A DNA stretch of 64,000 nucleotides from CAVZOY01 sp963777095. Lineage in GTDB: Bacteria; Actinomycetota; Actinomycetes; Mycobacteriales; Geodermatophilaceae. The stretch is from the NCBI GenBank assembly GCA_963777095.1, contig CAVZOY010000004.1, positions 496,001-560,000 on the forward strand, written 5' to 3'. The position numbers and the translations under genes were made by a program. Of this stretch, positions 8,808-16,801 are shown in pieces. A model generated the notes under the pieces. It saw only the letters and a program-made list of their open reading frames with translations, searched no databases and had not been told where the DNA came from. Numbering within the stretch: position 1 is the stretch's first letter; each line of letters begins with the position of its first letter.

Positions 8808-9923
8808 TCAGACCGCGCGGCCGCGCCAGCGCAGGCTGCCCCGCCGGTGGCCGGTGAGCGATCGCGCCATCAGCACGTCGAACAGCAGCACGGAGACCGG
8901 GTGCGCGAGCGCGTCCGGCCAGGGCCGGCCGCCGGTGCGCGCGGCCACGATCGCCCGCCCGACCACGCCCGCGGCGTACCCCAGCAGCCCGGCCCTCGAT
9001 CCGCGCAGCGCGGCGACCGCGGGGACGACGTAGACGCCGGTCAGGGCGGCCGCGGCCGCGGCGCTGGCGACCGGCGACCCGCCCACGGAGGCCCACAGGG
9101 ACTTCGCGTAGCCCTCGCGCAGCGCCGGCCAGCCGTCGTACATCCGGCAGGACGCCAGGTCGTGCCCGGCGACCGGCACGCCCCGGCCACCCGACCGCTT
9201 GACCGCCCGCAGCAGGGCGACGTCCTCGATGACCTGGTCCCGCACGGCCCCGTGCCCGCCGGCCCGCTCGTAGGCCGCGCGGGTGAGCACGAGGAACTGT
9301 CCGTTCGCAGCGGCCAGGGAGGGCCGGGGGGAGTTCTCCGCCAGGCGCAGCGGGAGCGTGGTCGCCCACAACCAGGGCGCGAGCGGCTGCACCAGCCGCT
9401 CCGCGATCGTGCCGGTGACCGGCCGGGGCCACGGCGAGACGAGGTCCAGCCCGGCGGTGTCGAGCACGGCGACCGCTGCGGCGACGGCGTCCGGAGCCAG
9501 GCGGACGTCGGCGTCGACGAAGACCAGCACCTCGTCCGGCGACGGGTCGACCGCGGCGACTCCCACCGCGCAGGCGTGCGGTTTGCCCAGCCAGCCCGGC
9601 GGCAGCGGGGGTGCGGTCACCAGGCGCACCCGGTCGTCGGCGACCGAGCGGACCACGCGGGCCGTGCCGTCGGTGGACCCGTCGTCCACGACCACCACGC
9701 GCAGGGCGTCGACGCCACGCTGGGCCAGCACCGCCGCCAGGCAGTCGCCGACGGCGGCCTCCTCGTCACGCACGGGCAGGACGACGGTGACCCGACGCGT
9801 CACGGTCGGCGGGTTCACCGGCGGCCGTCGCAGCAGCGCGGTGTTCACCGCGGCGTGCGCGGCGCCGAGCACGGCGACTCCCGCGAGCGCCCGGACGACC
9901 CCGCCGCCGCGTGCGGCCGTCAC
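8808..9923 (-). CDS. Family 2 glycosyltransferase, probably carotenoid glycosyltransferase (CruG-like)
   Basis: 371 residues, GTG start overlapping the CruF-like stop (GTGA). N-terminal GT-A fold: VTVVLPVRDEEAAV, VVVVDDGSTDGTA (nucleotide-sugar binding), VFVDADVRLAPDA (the DxD motif), and QVIEDVALLRAVKRSG (catalytic ED). A C-terminal run of hydrophobic helices (ALTGVYVVPAVAALRG and others) anchors it in the membrane. A GT2 of this size directly after CruF matches CruG, which glycosylates the 2'-hydroxyl of carotenoids in cyanobacteria. The CruG function is inferred from context. Confidence 0.75.
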   Translation of the reverse strand: MTAARGGGVVRALAGVAVLGAAHAAVNTALLRRPPVNPPTVTRRVTVVLPVRDEEAAVGDCLAAVLAQRGVDALRVVVVDDGSTDGTARVVRSVADDRVRLVTAPPLPPGWLGKPHACAVGVAAVDPSPDEVLVFVDADVRLAPDAVAAAVAVLDTAGLDLVSPWPRPVTGTIAERLVQPLAPWLWATTLPLRLAENSPRPSLAAANGQFLVLTRAAYERAGGHGAVRDQVIEDVALLRAVKRSGGRGVPVAGHDLASCRMYDGWPALREGYAKSLWASVGGSPVASAAAAAALTGVYVVPAVAALRGSRAGLLGYAAGVVGRAIVAARTGGRPWPDALAHPVSVLLFDVLMARSLTGHRRGSLRWRGRAV

Positions 9924-10726
9924 CCGCGCCGGGCCCGCAGGCCCTGGACGACGAGCAGCGCGGCGATCGGAAGGCCGAGCACCGCGCCCCAGACCGCCGA
10001 GCCGGGCAGATCCAGCCAGCCGGCGTGGGCGAGCGCGCCGCCCAGGACCATCCAGCCGATCGCGAGCAGCACCGGCGCGTCACCGGTGCGCGGCGACCCC
10101 GGCTCGGCCGTGCGCTCGACGAGCCGGTCGAGCAGGGCCATGAGCACCAGCCCGGCGAGCAGCCAGCCGGCCAGGTTGGTCAGCGGCACCGTGCCGATGC
10201 CCGGCAGGCCGGGGGAGGGGTGCGCCCACGTCCAGTACCCGGCCTGGACCATCTGCGGGTCGAGAACGACGTCCCACGCGGCGAGGACGCCCGCGGCGAC
10301 CGCGACTCGCGCCGGGCGCCGGCGGGTCAGTCGCGCGGCCACCACCCAGCTGGGCCAGGCCATCATCAGCCACGCCAGGGGGACCAGCAGCGGGACGCCG
10401 ACCAGCGTCGGGCCCAGCGCGTCGCTGTAGGTGTAGCGGCCGTACGGGAAGCCGGTGGCGAGCCCGACGGCCTCGAACGCGATCGCGACTCCCACGACGA
10501 GGGCGAGCAGCCCGACGCCGGTGCGCACGCCGCGGCTCGCGGTCGCGTGCGCGACGGACAGCGCGGACCCCAGCAGCACGATCGTCCAGCTGACGACGTC
10601 GCGGCCGGCACCCGACGCCAGGGGATAGGCGATCGCGGTGAGGACGAGCAGCACGGCCAGCGCGAGGGGGACCAGCTGTCGTCCCGCGGCCAGGGCAGGC
10701 GGCCTGCTCGCGGGCGCGGACGTCAC
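9920..10726 (-). CDS. cruF: Carotenoid 1',2'-hydratase-like membrane protein (CruF/DUF422 family)
   Basis: 268 residues, start GTG (GTGA overlap with the oxidoreductase upstream), 7-8 hydrophobic segments. Family-like signatures: TGFPYGRYTYSDALGP, VPLLVPLAWLMMAWPSW, AAWDVVLDPQMVQAGYWTW and IGTVPLTNLAGWLL. CruF enzymes hydrate the terminal double bond of carotenoid psi-ends (gamma-carotene or bisanhydrobacterioruberin type) to a tertiary alcohol. The WDVVLDPQM and NLAGW segments are the conserved parts I recognise. Function agrees with the flanking CrtO-type oxidoreductase and glycosyltransferase. Confidence 0.8.
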   Translation of the reverse strand: MTSAPASRPPALAAGRQLVPLALAVLLVLTAIAYPLASGAGRDVVSWTIVLLGSALSVAHATASRGVRTGVGLLALVVGVAIAFEAVGLATGFPYGRYTYSDALGPTLVGVPLLVPLAWLMMAWPSWVVAARLTRRRPARVAVAAGVLAAWDVVLDPQMVQAGYWTWAHPSPGLPGIGTVPLTNLAGWLLAGLVLMALLDRLVERTAEPGSPRTGDAPVLLAIGWMVLGGALAHAGWLDLPGSAVWGAVLGLPIAALLVVQGLRARRG

Positions 10727-12385
10727 GACCGGCTCCGGCGGGCCCGTACAGCCCGGCCCGCAGCGCGGCGGCCCCGGGCGAGGGGACGGTCGTCGGCGAG
10801 CAGCACCCGGGCGGCCGACCGCCCGGAGTTGCCCCCGACGCCGCCACCGGGGTGCGTGGAGGCGCCGGACAGGTACAGCCCGGCCAGACCCGGCACCCGG
10901 TAGCCGGACAGCGCGGGCGTGGGCCGTAACCCGAACATGCTGGCCAGCCCCATCTCCACGTGCATGACGTTGCCACGGAGCAGGGACAGTTCCCGCTCCA
11001 GCGCCACCGGGGTCTGGACGTACAGCCGCTGTATCGAGTTCGCCGAATCCTGGGGCGTACCGGTCGACCGCCTCGACCAGTCGCTGCGCCGCGTCGTCGG
11101 CGATCGCATCCCAGTCCCCGTCGTCGGCCAGGGCGTACGGGTACCACTGCCCCCACACCGTGACGACGTGCTGCCCGGGCGGGGCGAGGGTGTCGTCGCT
11201 GGTCGAGAAGCACATGGCCAACGGCACCGGCTCCCGGGGCAGCCGGCCACCCAGCCAGTCACCGTGCGCCGCGGCGAGCTGCGCGCGGTCGGTGCACAGG
11301 AGTTGCAGTCCCTGTAACGAGTCGTGCGCGCTGACGCCGGGATAGCGGGGCGGTGCGTCGGTCAGGGCGCGCAGCACGAGGCCGAAGCCGTTGCCCAGGG
11401 GCGGATCGGCGTGGGCGAGGGCGGGCGGCGCGGCGGCACCCACCAGCTCGCGCGTCGCGGCGACGTGGCAGGCGGCGACGACGGCGGGGGCAGCGATCCG
11501 CCGTCCGGAGGTGGTCTCGACTCCCGTCACTCGGGGGTGTCCGGCGTCGTCCGCCACCAGGATGCGGGCGGCGCCGTCGCCGAGCACGACCCGGCCGCCG
11601 TCGGCCTCGAGCCGCCGGCGCAGGGCCTGGGTGAGTCCGCCGGAGCCGCCCACCGGGTGCCCCGGAGGCACGTCGTGCAGCAGGGCGGCCCAGCCGACCA
11701 TCGCCGCCGTCCCCGGCTCGGACATGGGCGGCCCGGACTGGGCACCGAACCAGGCCAGCGCCGCCTTGAGCCGCTCGCTGGTGAACCAGCGGTCGAGCAG
11801 CGCGTCGCCGGAGCCGAGGAAGTCGACGGCGAGGTCGCCGCCCGGGGTGCGCGCGCGCCCGCCGGACGGCGCCCCGAGCGGCCAGAACGACCGCGCGAGG
11901 TTGAGCGCCGTCGGGGGCCGGGCGAACGAGGCGACGACCGCCCGGCTGCGCCGGGCCCACACCGCCACGAACTCGCGGTAGGCCGCGGCGTCCTCCGGCC
12001 CGCAGGCCGCGGCGATCGACGCGCACGTCGCGTCGAGGTCCACCGAGAAGACGAGCGGCCGGCCGTCGGGACCGTCGCTGCCCGGTCGCGGGGCCGGCGC
12101 GAAACCCCACGGGTCGCAGTCGACGTAGCGCAGTCCGTGCGCGGCGAGGTCCAGGTCCTCGACGATTCCGCTGTGACGGATCATCACGTGCGCGCTGGAT
12201 CCGCGGTCGACGCGCACCCCGGGCCAGCGCTCCACCGTCGAGACCGCTCCGCCGAGCACCTCGTCGCGCTCGACGACCACGACGGACCGTCCGGCGCGGG
12301 CGAGGTAGCAGGCGGCGACGAGTCCGTTGTGCCCCGACCCGATGACGACGACGTCGACCCGATCCGCTGCGGATGAGGACGTCAC
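10723..12385 (-). CDS. FAD-dependent carotenoid oxidoreductase, phytoene-desaturase/CrtO-type (one frameshift)
   Basis: About 553 residues. N-terminal dinucleotide-binding motif VVVIGSGHNGLVAACYLARA with VVVERDEVLGGAV, the pattern of CrtO/CrtD-type enzymes; middle part with GSGGLTQALRRRLEADGG; C-terminal FAD-binding GVGGNSGRSAARVLL preceded by GLYLSGASTHPGG. One extra base near 11,045 separates the first 450 residues from the end (SIQRLYVQTPVALEREL onward). Start GTG 12,385 overlaps the GNAT stop by 4 nt. It could be a carotenoid ketolase, 3',4'-desaturase or a related dehydrogenase; sequence alone does not decide. Confidence 0.82.
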
Positions 12386-12975
12386 GCCCGGTCGTTCGCG
12401 GCGGAGCCCCCCGCCGGATGCAGTGGCAGCTGGACCCCGAGGATCGCGAAGGGCCGGGCGTCGCCCGGGAAGTGGTAGCCGCGGGCCAGGTCGACGAAGC
12501 CGTCGGCGTGGTACAGCCGGAAGGCCTTGGTGTCGGTGTCCGGCGTCGAGAGCAGAGCGGCGGGGTGGGGCAGGTCCTCGAGGAGGGCGTGCAGCAGCTG
12601 GCGGCCGACCCCCCGGCTCTGGTGGTCGGGGTGGACGTGCAGCTCGCACACCTCGAAGGCGCCGGGCAGCCACCGCTTGGCGGTGCGCCGGTCGAGCGCC
12701 GCCCGCACCTGGTCGTGCCACCACTGGCCCGGAGCGACGAGGTAGCCGTAGCCGAAGCCGATGAGCTCCTCGCCCGAGTCGGTGGCGGCGAAGGCGCCGA
12801 CGGCGCGGAAGCCGGGTCGCTCGGTGTGCTGGACGGCGTAGCCGTACCGGCCGGCGACGACGGCGGTGTCGTATCCCATGGCGAGGCCGTAGATGGTCAG
12901 GGCCTCGTGCATGTGGTCGCGCAGCCACCGGGTGGACAGCTCGGTGACGCGGGTGGCGGGTCGCGTACCGGTCAT
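12382..12975 (-). CDS. GNAT family N-acetyltransferase
   Basis: 197 residues. The acetyl-CoA-binding signature HVHPDHQSRGVGRQLLHALL (Q/RxxGxG/A) is intact, preceded by beta-strands FEVCEL and followed by FRLYHADGFVDLARGYHFPG, the typical C-terminal beta-bulge of GNATs. ATG start overlaps the YbaK stop; its own stop overlaps the carotenoid oxidoreductase start. Acceptor substrate unknown. Its place in the carotenoid operon may be incidental. Confidence 0.82.
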   Translation of the reverse strand: MTGTRPATRVTELSTRWLRDHMHEALTIYGLAMGYDTAVVAGRYGYAVQHTERPGFRAVGAFAATDSGEELIGFGYGYLVAPGQWWHDQVRAALDRRTAKRWLPGAFEVCELHVHPDHQSRGVGRQLLHALLEDLPHPAALLSTPDTDTKAFRLYHADGFVDLARGYHFPGDARPFAILGVQLPLHPAGGSAANDRA

Positions 12976-13532
12976 GGGCCCACCGCCTCCGGGACGTCGA
13001 CCGGGGCGCCGCCGACGGTCATCGCGGCGGGGTCGGACGGTCCCGCGCCCACCTCGGCCGCGGTGCCCGCGGTGAGGCGGAGCAGTTCCTCGTAGGTGGT
13101 CGGGAAGACCGCACTCGGGTGGCCGGCGGCGGCCCAGACCCGCTCGTAGCGGGCGAGCTCGATGTCGACCAGCGTGCCGATCGGCGTGGGGTGGCCGATC
13201 GGGGCGACGCCGCCGATGGCCTGGCCGGTCGCGTCGCGGACGAAGTCGGGTGTCGCGCGCCGCAGCCGGGGGACGCCCAGCAGCCCGGCGACGGTCGTCT
13301 CGTCGACCCGGTGCGCGCCGCTGGTGAGCACGAGCAGCGGTTCGGCGTCGTCGTCCTCGCCCACGGCGAAGACGAGGCTGTTGACGATCGCGCCGACCGG
13401 CACGCCGAGCTCGGCCGCGGCGGCCGCTGCCGTCCTGACCTCGGCGGGGAGGACGCGGACCTCGCCGGTGCTCCCCGAGTCCGCGAGGTGCCTGGCGACC
13501 TCCGCCACGCGTGGATGCAGCGGGCCGGTCAT
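12972..13532 (-). CDS. YbaK/EbsC-type aminoacyl-tRNA deacylase
   Basis: 186 residues, first gene of the minus-strand operon. Hydrolyses mischarged aminoacyl-tRNA (Cys-tRNAPro in YbaK-type enzymes). Visible motifs: VPVGAIVNSLVFAVG (with the family's xxKSLVF region here as NSLVF), LLVLTSGAHRVDE, GQAIGGVAPIGHPTPIGTLVD (the conserved GGxxPxG catalytic loop) and VWAAAGHPSAVFPTTYEELL at the end. In many family members the Lys of KSLVF is catalytic; here it is Asn, as in several PrdX/YbaK-like subfamilies, so activity should not be taken for granted. Confidence 0.82.
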   Translation of the reverse strand: MTGPLHPRVAEVARHLADSGSTGEVRVLPAEVRTAAAAAAELGVPVGAIVNSLVFAVGEDDDAEPLLVLTSGAHRVDETTVAGLLGVPRLRRATPDFVRDATGQAIGGVAPIGHPTPIGTLVDIELARYERVWAAAGHPSAVFPTTYEELLRLTAGTAAEVGAGPSDPAAMTVGGAPVDVPEAVGP

Positions 13533-13702
13533 GCGAGCGATCCTGCCACCGCGCCTGCGCGGGCGCTCCGGCGCACGGCCCGCCGGCGTCGCGACGGGCG
13601 CGGCACCCCGCTCGCCGACGTGCCGACAGTCGCCGTACCGGCGGGCAGGGGTGGACGGGGAGAATGTTTGCGTTCGTGCTGGTCAGCGACCCTCGAGATC
13701 GC

Positions 13703-13723
13703 TACACTCGAACATGTGTTCGA
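13703..13723 (+). promoter_or_regulatory. SOS-regulated promoter of the DUF222/HNH gene: -10 hexamer plus perfect LexA box
   Basis: TCGAACATGTGTTCGA at 13,708-13,723 matches the actinobacterial SOS box TCGAAC-N4-GTTCGA in every fixed position. The hexamer TACACT (13,703-13,708) fits a -10 element and overlaps the box edge, so LexA would occlude RNA polymerase. Transcription predicted from this -10 would begin at about the GTG start codon (13,716), giving a leaderless mRNA. Confidence 0.85.
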
Positions 13724-15710
13724 TCTGATGTCGACTGACGCGGCTGCCGAGTCGCCGTCGGCGGTCGAGCGTCGGATGCGCCTCCTGCTCGCCGAACGCA
13801 CCAGCGTCATCGGGACGACGCCCGCGCCGTGCGTGGTCATCGTCGACCTCGAGGCCCGTCGGCATGCTCGTCCTGCCGCTTCCGGTCCTGAGCTGCTCGA
13901 CCCACGGCCCCGGCTCCTGGAGGACGGCGCAGGTCACCTGGACGCGGTCGCCGACCTGGATCGGGTGATGGCCCGGGCGACGGCCGCGCAGGCCAGAGAA
14001 CTTGCCGCCTTCGCCCGCTGCCGCCCGTCGTCCTGGGACCGGCAGCCGGGCGAGAAGGGGGCCGCGTCGCCGGCCAGCCGGGCGGCACGGCCGGCGGCCC
14101 TGGAGCCGGTGAGCGAATGGGCCGCGGCCGAGGCCGCCGCCCGGCTGCGGCTGCCCCAGCGCGTGGCGCTGAGCCGGCTGGCGGAGGCGGTGTTCCTGGT
14201 CGAGGAGTTGCCGGCCACGATGGCCGCGCTGGAGTCCGGCGTCATCACGCCCGCGCACGCGCGCGCCCTGGTCGATCTGCTCGAGCCGGTCAGCGACGAC
14301 AAGCGGGCGCAGGTCGAGGCCGCGGCGCTGGAACGGGCTGGCACCCAGACCGTCGACAACCTGCGGGCCCGGGTCCGGCGGCTGATCGCCAAGCACGATG
14401 CGGCCGCCGCGCTGCGCCGGCTGGTGTCGGCGGCGAAGGGCCGCAAGGTCGCCCTCTACGCCGACGACGACGGGATGGCCACCCTGGCCGCCCATCTTCC
14501 CGCGCCGCTCGCCCGCGCCTGCCACGAGACGCTCGAGGCGTACGCCAAGGCCTGCGAGTTCGACGACGACGGCAACCCCGATCCGCGCAGCCTCGACGAG
14601 CGGAAGGCCGACTGCCTGGCCGACCTCGTGCTGCGCCCGCACGGCGACCGCCCGCCGGTGCAGATCTCCCTCACGGTCGTCGCCGGCACCGACACCCTCA
14701 CCGGCTTCGGGCCGGGGGCGGACGAACCGGGCGAGGTCGACGGCGACCTGGTACCCGCTCCGTTGGTGCGGGAGCTGGCCCACACCTTCGGCCTGCTGCC
14801 CCGACCGGACTCGGCGCCGGAACGGTCGTCCGGCACGGCGGAGTTCGGCGCCGACGTCGGCGTGGAGGACGGAGCCTCCGTCGACTGGTCGGAGTCCAGT
14901 CCTGTGCCCGGGGACCCCCTGTTGGAGGAGCGGATCGCCGAGCTGGAAGCCGACGAGAAGGCCGCCGCCGCCGATCTCGCCGCCGTGATCGACGCGGAGG
15001 GCCGATTCGTTCGCAGCGGCTCCGGACCAGCAGATGGCCCCGTCGCCGAGAGTCGGTCGGGTGTTGTTGATCCCTCCAGCGAGATCGCTGCCCTCCGTGC
15101 CCAGCGTCAGCGCGCGCTCGAGCGCCTGCTGGCGGCGCACCGACTGACCGGTACCGCGCTGGCGCACCGTCCGCACATCGCCCTGGTCGACCAGCTGTCG
15201 GGCTCGCTCCTCGCGCTCACCGACGCCGTCGAGCTGCGGCAGGCCGCGACCGCCGGCCGCGGGCTCGGTCCACCACCGGCCACCGATGCGTACGAGCCCA
15301 CGGACCCCCTGGCCCGGTTCGTGAAGCTGCGGGACCGGCGGTGTCGGTTCCCCGGTTGTCGCGCCCGCGCGCGCTGCGCCGACCTGGACCACCAGACCCC
15401 GCACCCGCACGGCCCCACTGCCCACGACAATCTGGCGTGCCTGTGCGAGTTCCACCACCGGCTCTCCCACCAGGCACCCGGCTGGCGACTGCGCCGCGAC
15501 GAGAACGGTGGCTTGGTCTGGACCCTGCCCGGCGGATACACCGTCACGACGCACCCGCCGGCCTTCGGAATCGATGACGCGCCGGTGGCCGTGATCAACC
15601 CGGCGCTCGACCGGGGCGCTGTACAGCGGCGACGAACGAATCGGACGCTCGAAGCGCTTCGAGGCCGGCGCGCCGGCGCCGGGGCGCCCGATCCCGACAT
15701 CCCGTTCTGA
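13716..15710 (+). CDS. DUF222 / HNH endonuclease domain protein (13E12-repeat type)
   Basis: 664 residues from GTG 13,716 (alternative ATG 13,728). The N-terminal two-thirds is the DUF222 helical region: SRLAEAVFLVEELPATMAAL, GVITPAHARALVDLLEPV and VDNLRARVRRLIAKHD. The C-terminus carries a complete HNH nuclease: CRFPGCRARARCADLDHQ, then NLACLCEFHHRLSH, supplying the zinc cysteines, DH, Asn and final His. An Asp/Glu-rich linker (about 390-470) separates them. These genes are multicopy in actinobacteria and are sometimes LexA-controlled in mycobacteria. The LexA box overlaps the start here, so it should be damage-induced. Exact role (mobile-element nuclease or repair) unknown. Confidence 0.88.
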   Translation: MFDLMSTDAAAESPSAVERRMRLLLAERTSVIGTTPAPCVVIVDLEARRHARPAASGPELLDPRPRLLEDGAGHLDAVADLDRVMARATAAQARELAAFARCRPSSWDRQPGEKGAASPASRAARPAALEPVSEWAAAEAAARLRLPQRVALSRLAEAVFLVEELPATMAALESGVITPAHARALVDLLEPVSDDKRAQVEAAALERAGTQTVDNLRARVRRLIAKHDAAAALRRLVSAAKGRKVALYADDDGMATLAAHLPAPLARACHETLEAYAKACEFDDDGNPDPRSLDERKADCLADLVLRPHGDRPPVQISLTVVAGTDTLTGFGPGADEPGEVDGDLVPAPLVRELAHTFGLLPRPDSAPERSSGTAEFGADVGVEDGASVDWSESSPVPGDPLLEERIAELEADEKAAAADLAAVIDAEGRFVRSGSGPADGPVAESRSGVVDPSSEIAALRAQRQRALERLLAAHRLTGTALAHRPHIALVDQLSGSLLALTDAVELRQAATAGRGLGPPPATDAYEPTDPLARFVKLRDRRCRFPGCRARARCADLDHQTPHPHGPTAHDNLACLCEFHHRLSHQAPGWRLRRDENGGLVWTLPGGYTVTTHPPAFGIDDAPVAVINPALDRGAVQRRRTNRTLEALRGRRAGAGAPDPDIPF

Positions 15711-15867
15711 TCGGACGACGCGCGCGCCGTTCGACCGCCGAGGTGGGCTGCTGTGGTCGGGCGGGCTCTCGTATCGGCGTCGCGGGTGTCGGCGTCACGG
15801 GGCTCGAATCCTCATGTCTCGGCCGGTGTCTTGACGCCGCTACGCCGGTCGTGTCTACTCAACGTGT

Positions 15868-15883
15868 TCGAACACATGTTCGA
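15868..15883 (+). promoter_or_regulatory. Perfect LexA (SOS) box upstream of the DUF6504-HEPN-dnaE2 operon
   Basis: TCGAACACATGTTCGA, a full match to TCGAAC-N4-GTTCGA, 88 bp before the DUF6504 start. It is embedded in a longer palindromic context (GTGTTCGAACAC overlapping its left half). A weak -10-like TCTACT lies just upstream at about 15,855-15,860. The box explains damage induction of dnaE2. Confidence 0.85.
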
Positions 15884-15971
15884 ACACGTGCCGGCTCCCA
15901 CCGCTCCCGGGTCCTTCCCCACCCGGAGCGGTGTGGACCGGGCCGGGGCGGTGCAGGGAGGGGAGTCTGAC

Positions 15972-16307
15972 ATGAGCCGGGTGCTCGGTGAGATCGCCGG
16001 TCGGATCGGCGAGCGGATCGGCGAGGAGGTGCAGGTCGAGCGCGGCCCCCTCGGCCCGGTGCAGTTCTGGCGGGGGGATTCCCGCTACGTCGTCGGCGAG
16101 CTGCTCGACTCGTGGGTCGAGACCGGGGCCTGGTGGCGCGGCGCCGGCACCCGCGGCGGGGCGTCGGCCGAGCTGGTGGCCACCCAGGAGGTCTGGCGGG
16201 TCGAGGCGGTGCGCGCCGGCCGGTCGCGGATGAGCTTCGCCGGCGTCTACGACCTCACCTGGGACTCCGCGGCCAACCGGTGGTGGCTCGTCCGGGTGCA
16301 CGACTGA
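15972..16307 (+). CDS. DUF6504 family protein, companion of the mutagenic polymerase operon
   Basis: 111 residues from ATG 15,972, chosen because AGGGAGGGGAG lies 6-17 nt upstream; the longer open frame would run through the LexA box. Body: EVQVERGPLGPVQFWRGDSR, YVVGELLDSWVETGAWWRG and a C-terminal WRVEAVRAGRSRMSFAGVYDL followed by WWLVRVHD. This Trp-rich beta pattern is that of DUF6504 proteins, which I recall next to imuB/dnaE2 in actinobacteria. No enzymatic motif. Stop overlaps the next ATG (TGATG), so it is coupled. A structural or regulatory part in translesion synthesis is inference. Confidence 0.75.
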   Translation: MSRVLGEIAGRIGERIGEEVQVERGPLGPVQFWRGDSRYVVGELLDSWVETGAWWRGAGTRGGASAELVATQEVWRVEAVRAGRSRMSFAGVYDLTWDSAANRWWLVRVHD

Positions 16308-16801
16308 TGGGCGCGGTCCGGGCCATGACGTTCGACCCGCCCGCCGGTCAGCTGCCGCTGCTCCCACCGCTGCCGCCGGCGGCCGCCCAGCTGCTCACCC
16401 AGGCCTCCCGCGCGCTGGCCGAGGCCGAGGCCAGCGCCGACGACCCCCGCCACCGGTACGCCACGGCACACCTCGCCGCGCTGCGCGCCGCGGCGGCCGT
16501 CCTCGCCGCCCGCACCCGGCCGGAGGGCGGCCGGCGCCGGCCGCGCAGCGCCTGGGTGCTGCTCGGGCAGGTCGCCCCCGAGCTGGGGGAGTGGGCGGGC
16601 TTCTTCGCCGCCGGGGCGGGCAAGCGCGCCGCGGCGGAGGCAGGGCTCTCCCACGCGGTCACCGAGCGGGAGGCCGACGACCTGGTCCGCGACGCCGGCG
16701 CCTTCCTCGCCGTGGTCGCCGGTTGCCTGGGGCAGGAGCCGGCCCGGTCCCGTCCGCGGCTGGTCGGCGGCACGGGTGCCGACCCGCGGCAGCGGAGGTG
16801 A
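16307..16801 (+). CDS. SAV_6107-type HEPN domain protein
   Basis: 164 residues, ATG overlapping the DUF6504 stop; ATG 16,325 is an alternative. All-helical: LTQASRALAEAEASADDP, then HRYATAHLAALRAAAAVLAAR, AWVLLGQVAPELGEWAGFFA and a long C-terminal helix with EREADDLVRDAGAFLAVVAG. This is the pattern of the SAV_6107 HEPN family found beside dnaE2 in Streptomyces and relatives. The canonical HEPN ribonuclease Rx4-6H motif is not obvious (the only related stretch is R-x-x-Y early on), so it may be a non-catalytic scaffold. The stop overlaps the dnaE2 GTG. Confidence 0.75.
   Translation: MGAVRAMTFDPPAGQLPLLPPLPPAAAQLLTQASRALAEAEASADDPRHRYATAHLAALRAAAAVLAARTRPEGGRRRPRSAWVLLGQVAPELGEWAGFFAAGAGKRAAAEAGLSHAVTEREADDLVRDAGAFLAVVAGCLGQEPARSRPRLVGGTGADPRQRR

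Noticed and set aside
13119..13715. In-frame extension of the DUF222/HNH gene far upstream
   Set aside because: It would run opposite the YbaK gene and through the LexA box and -10; the GTG at 13,716 fits the promoter.
15795..15830. GGGCTCGAATCCTC, another T-loop-like sequence
   Set aside because: No paired acceptor or anticodon stems at the right distances; I found no convincing tRNA or rRNA gene in the window.
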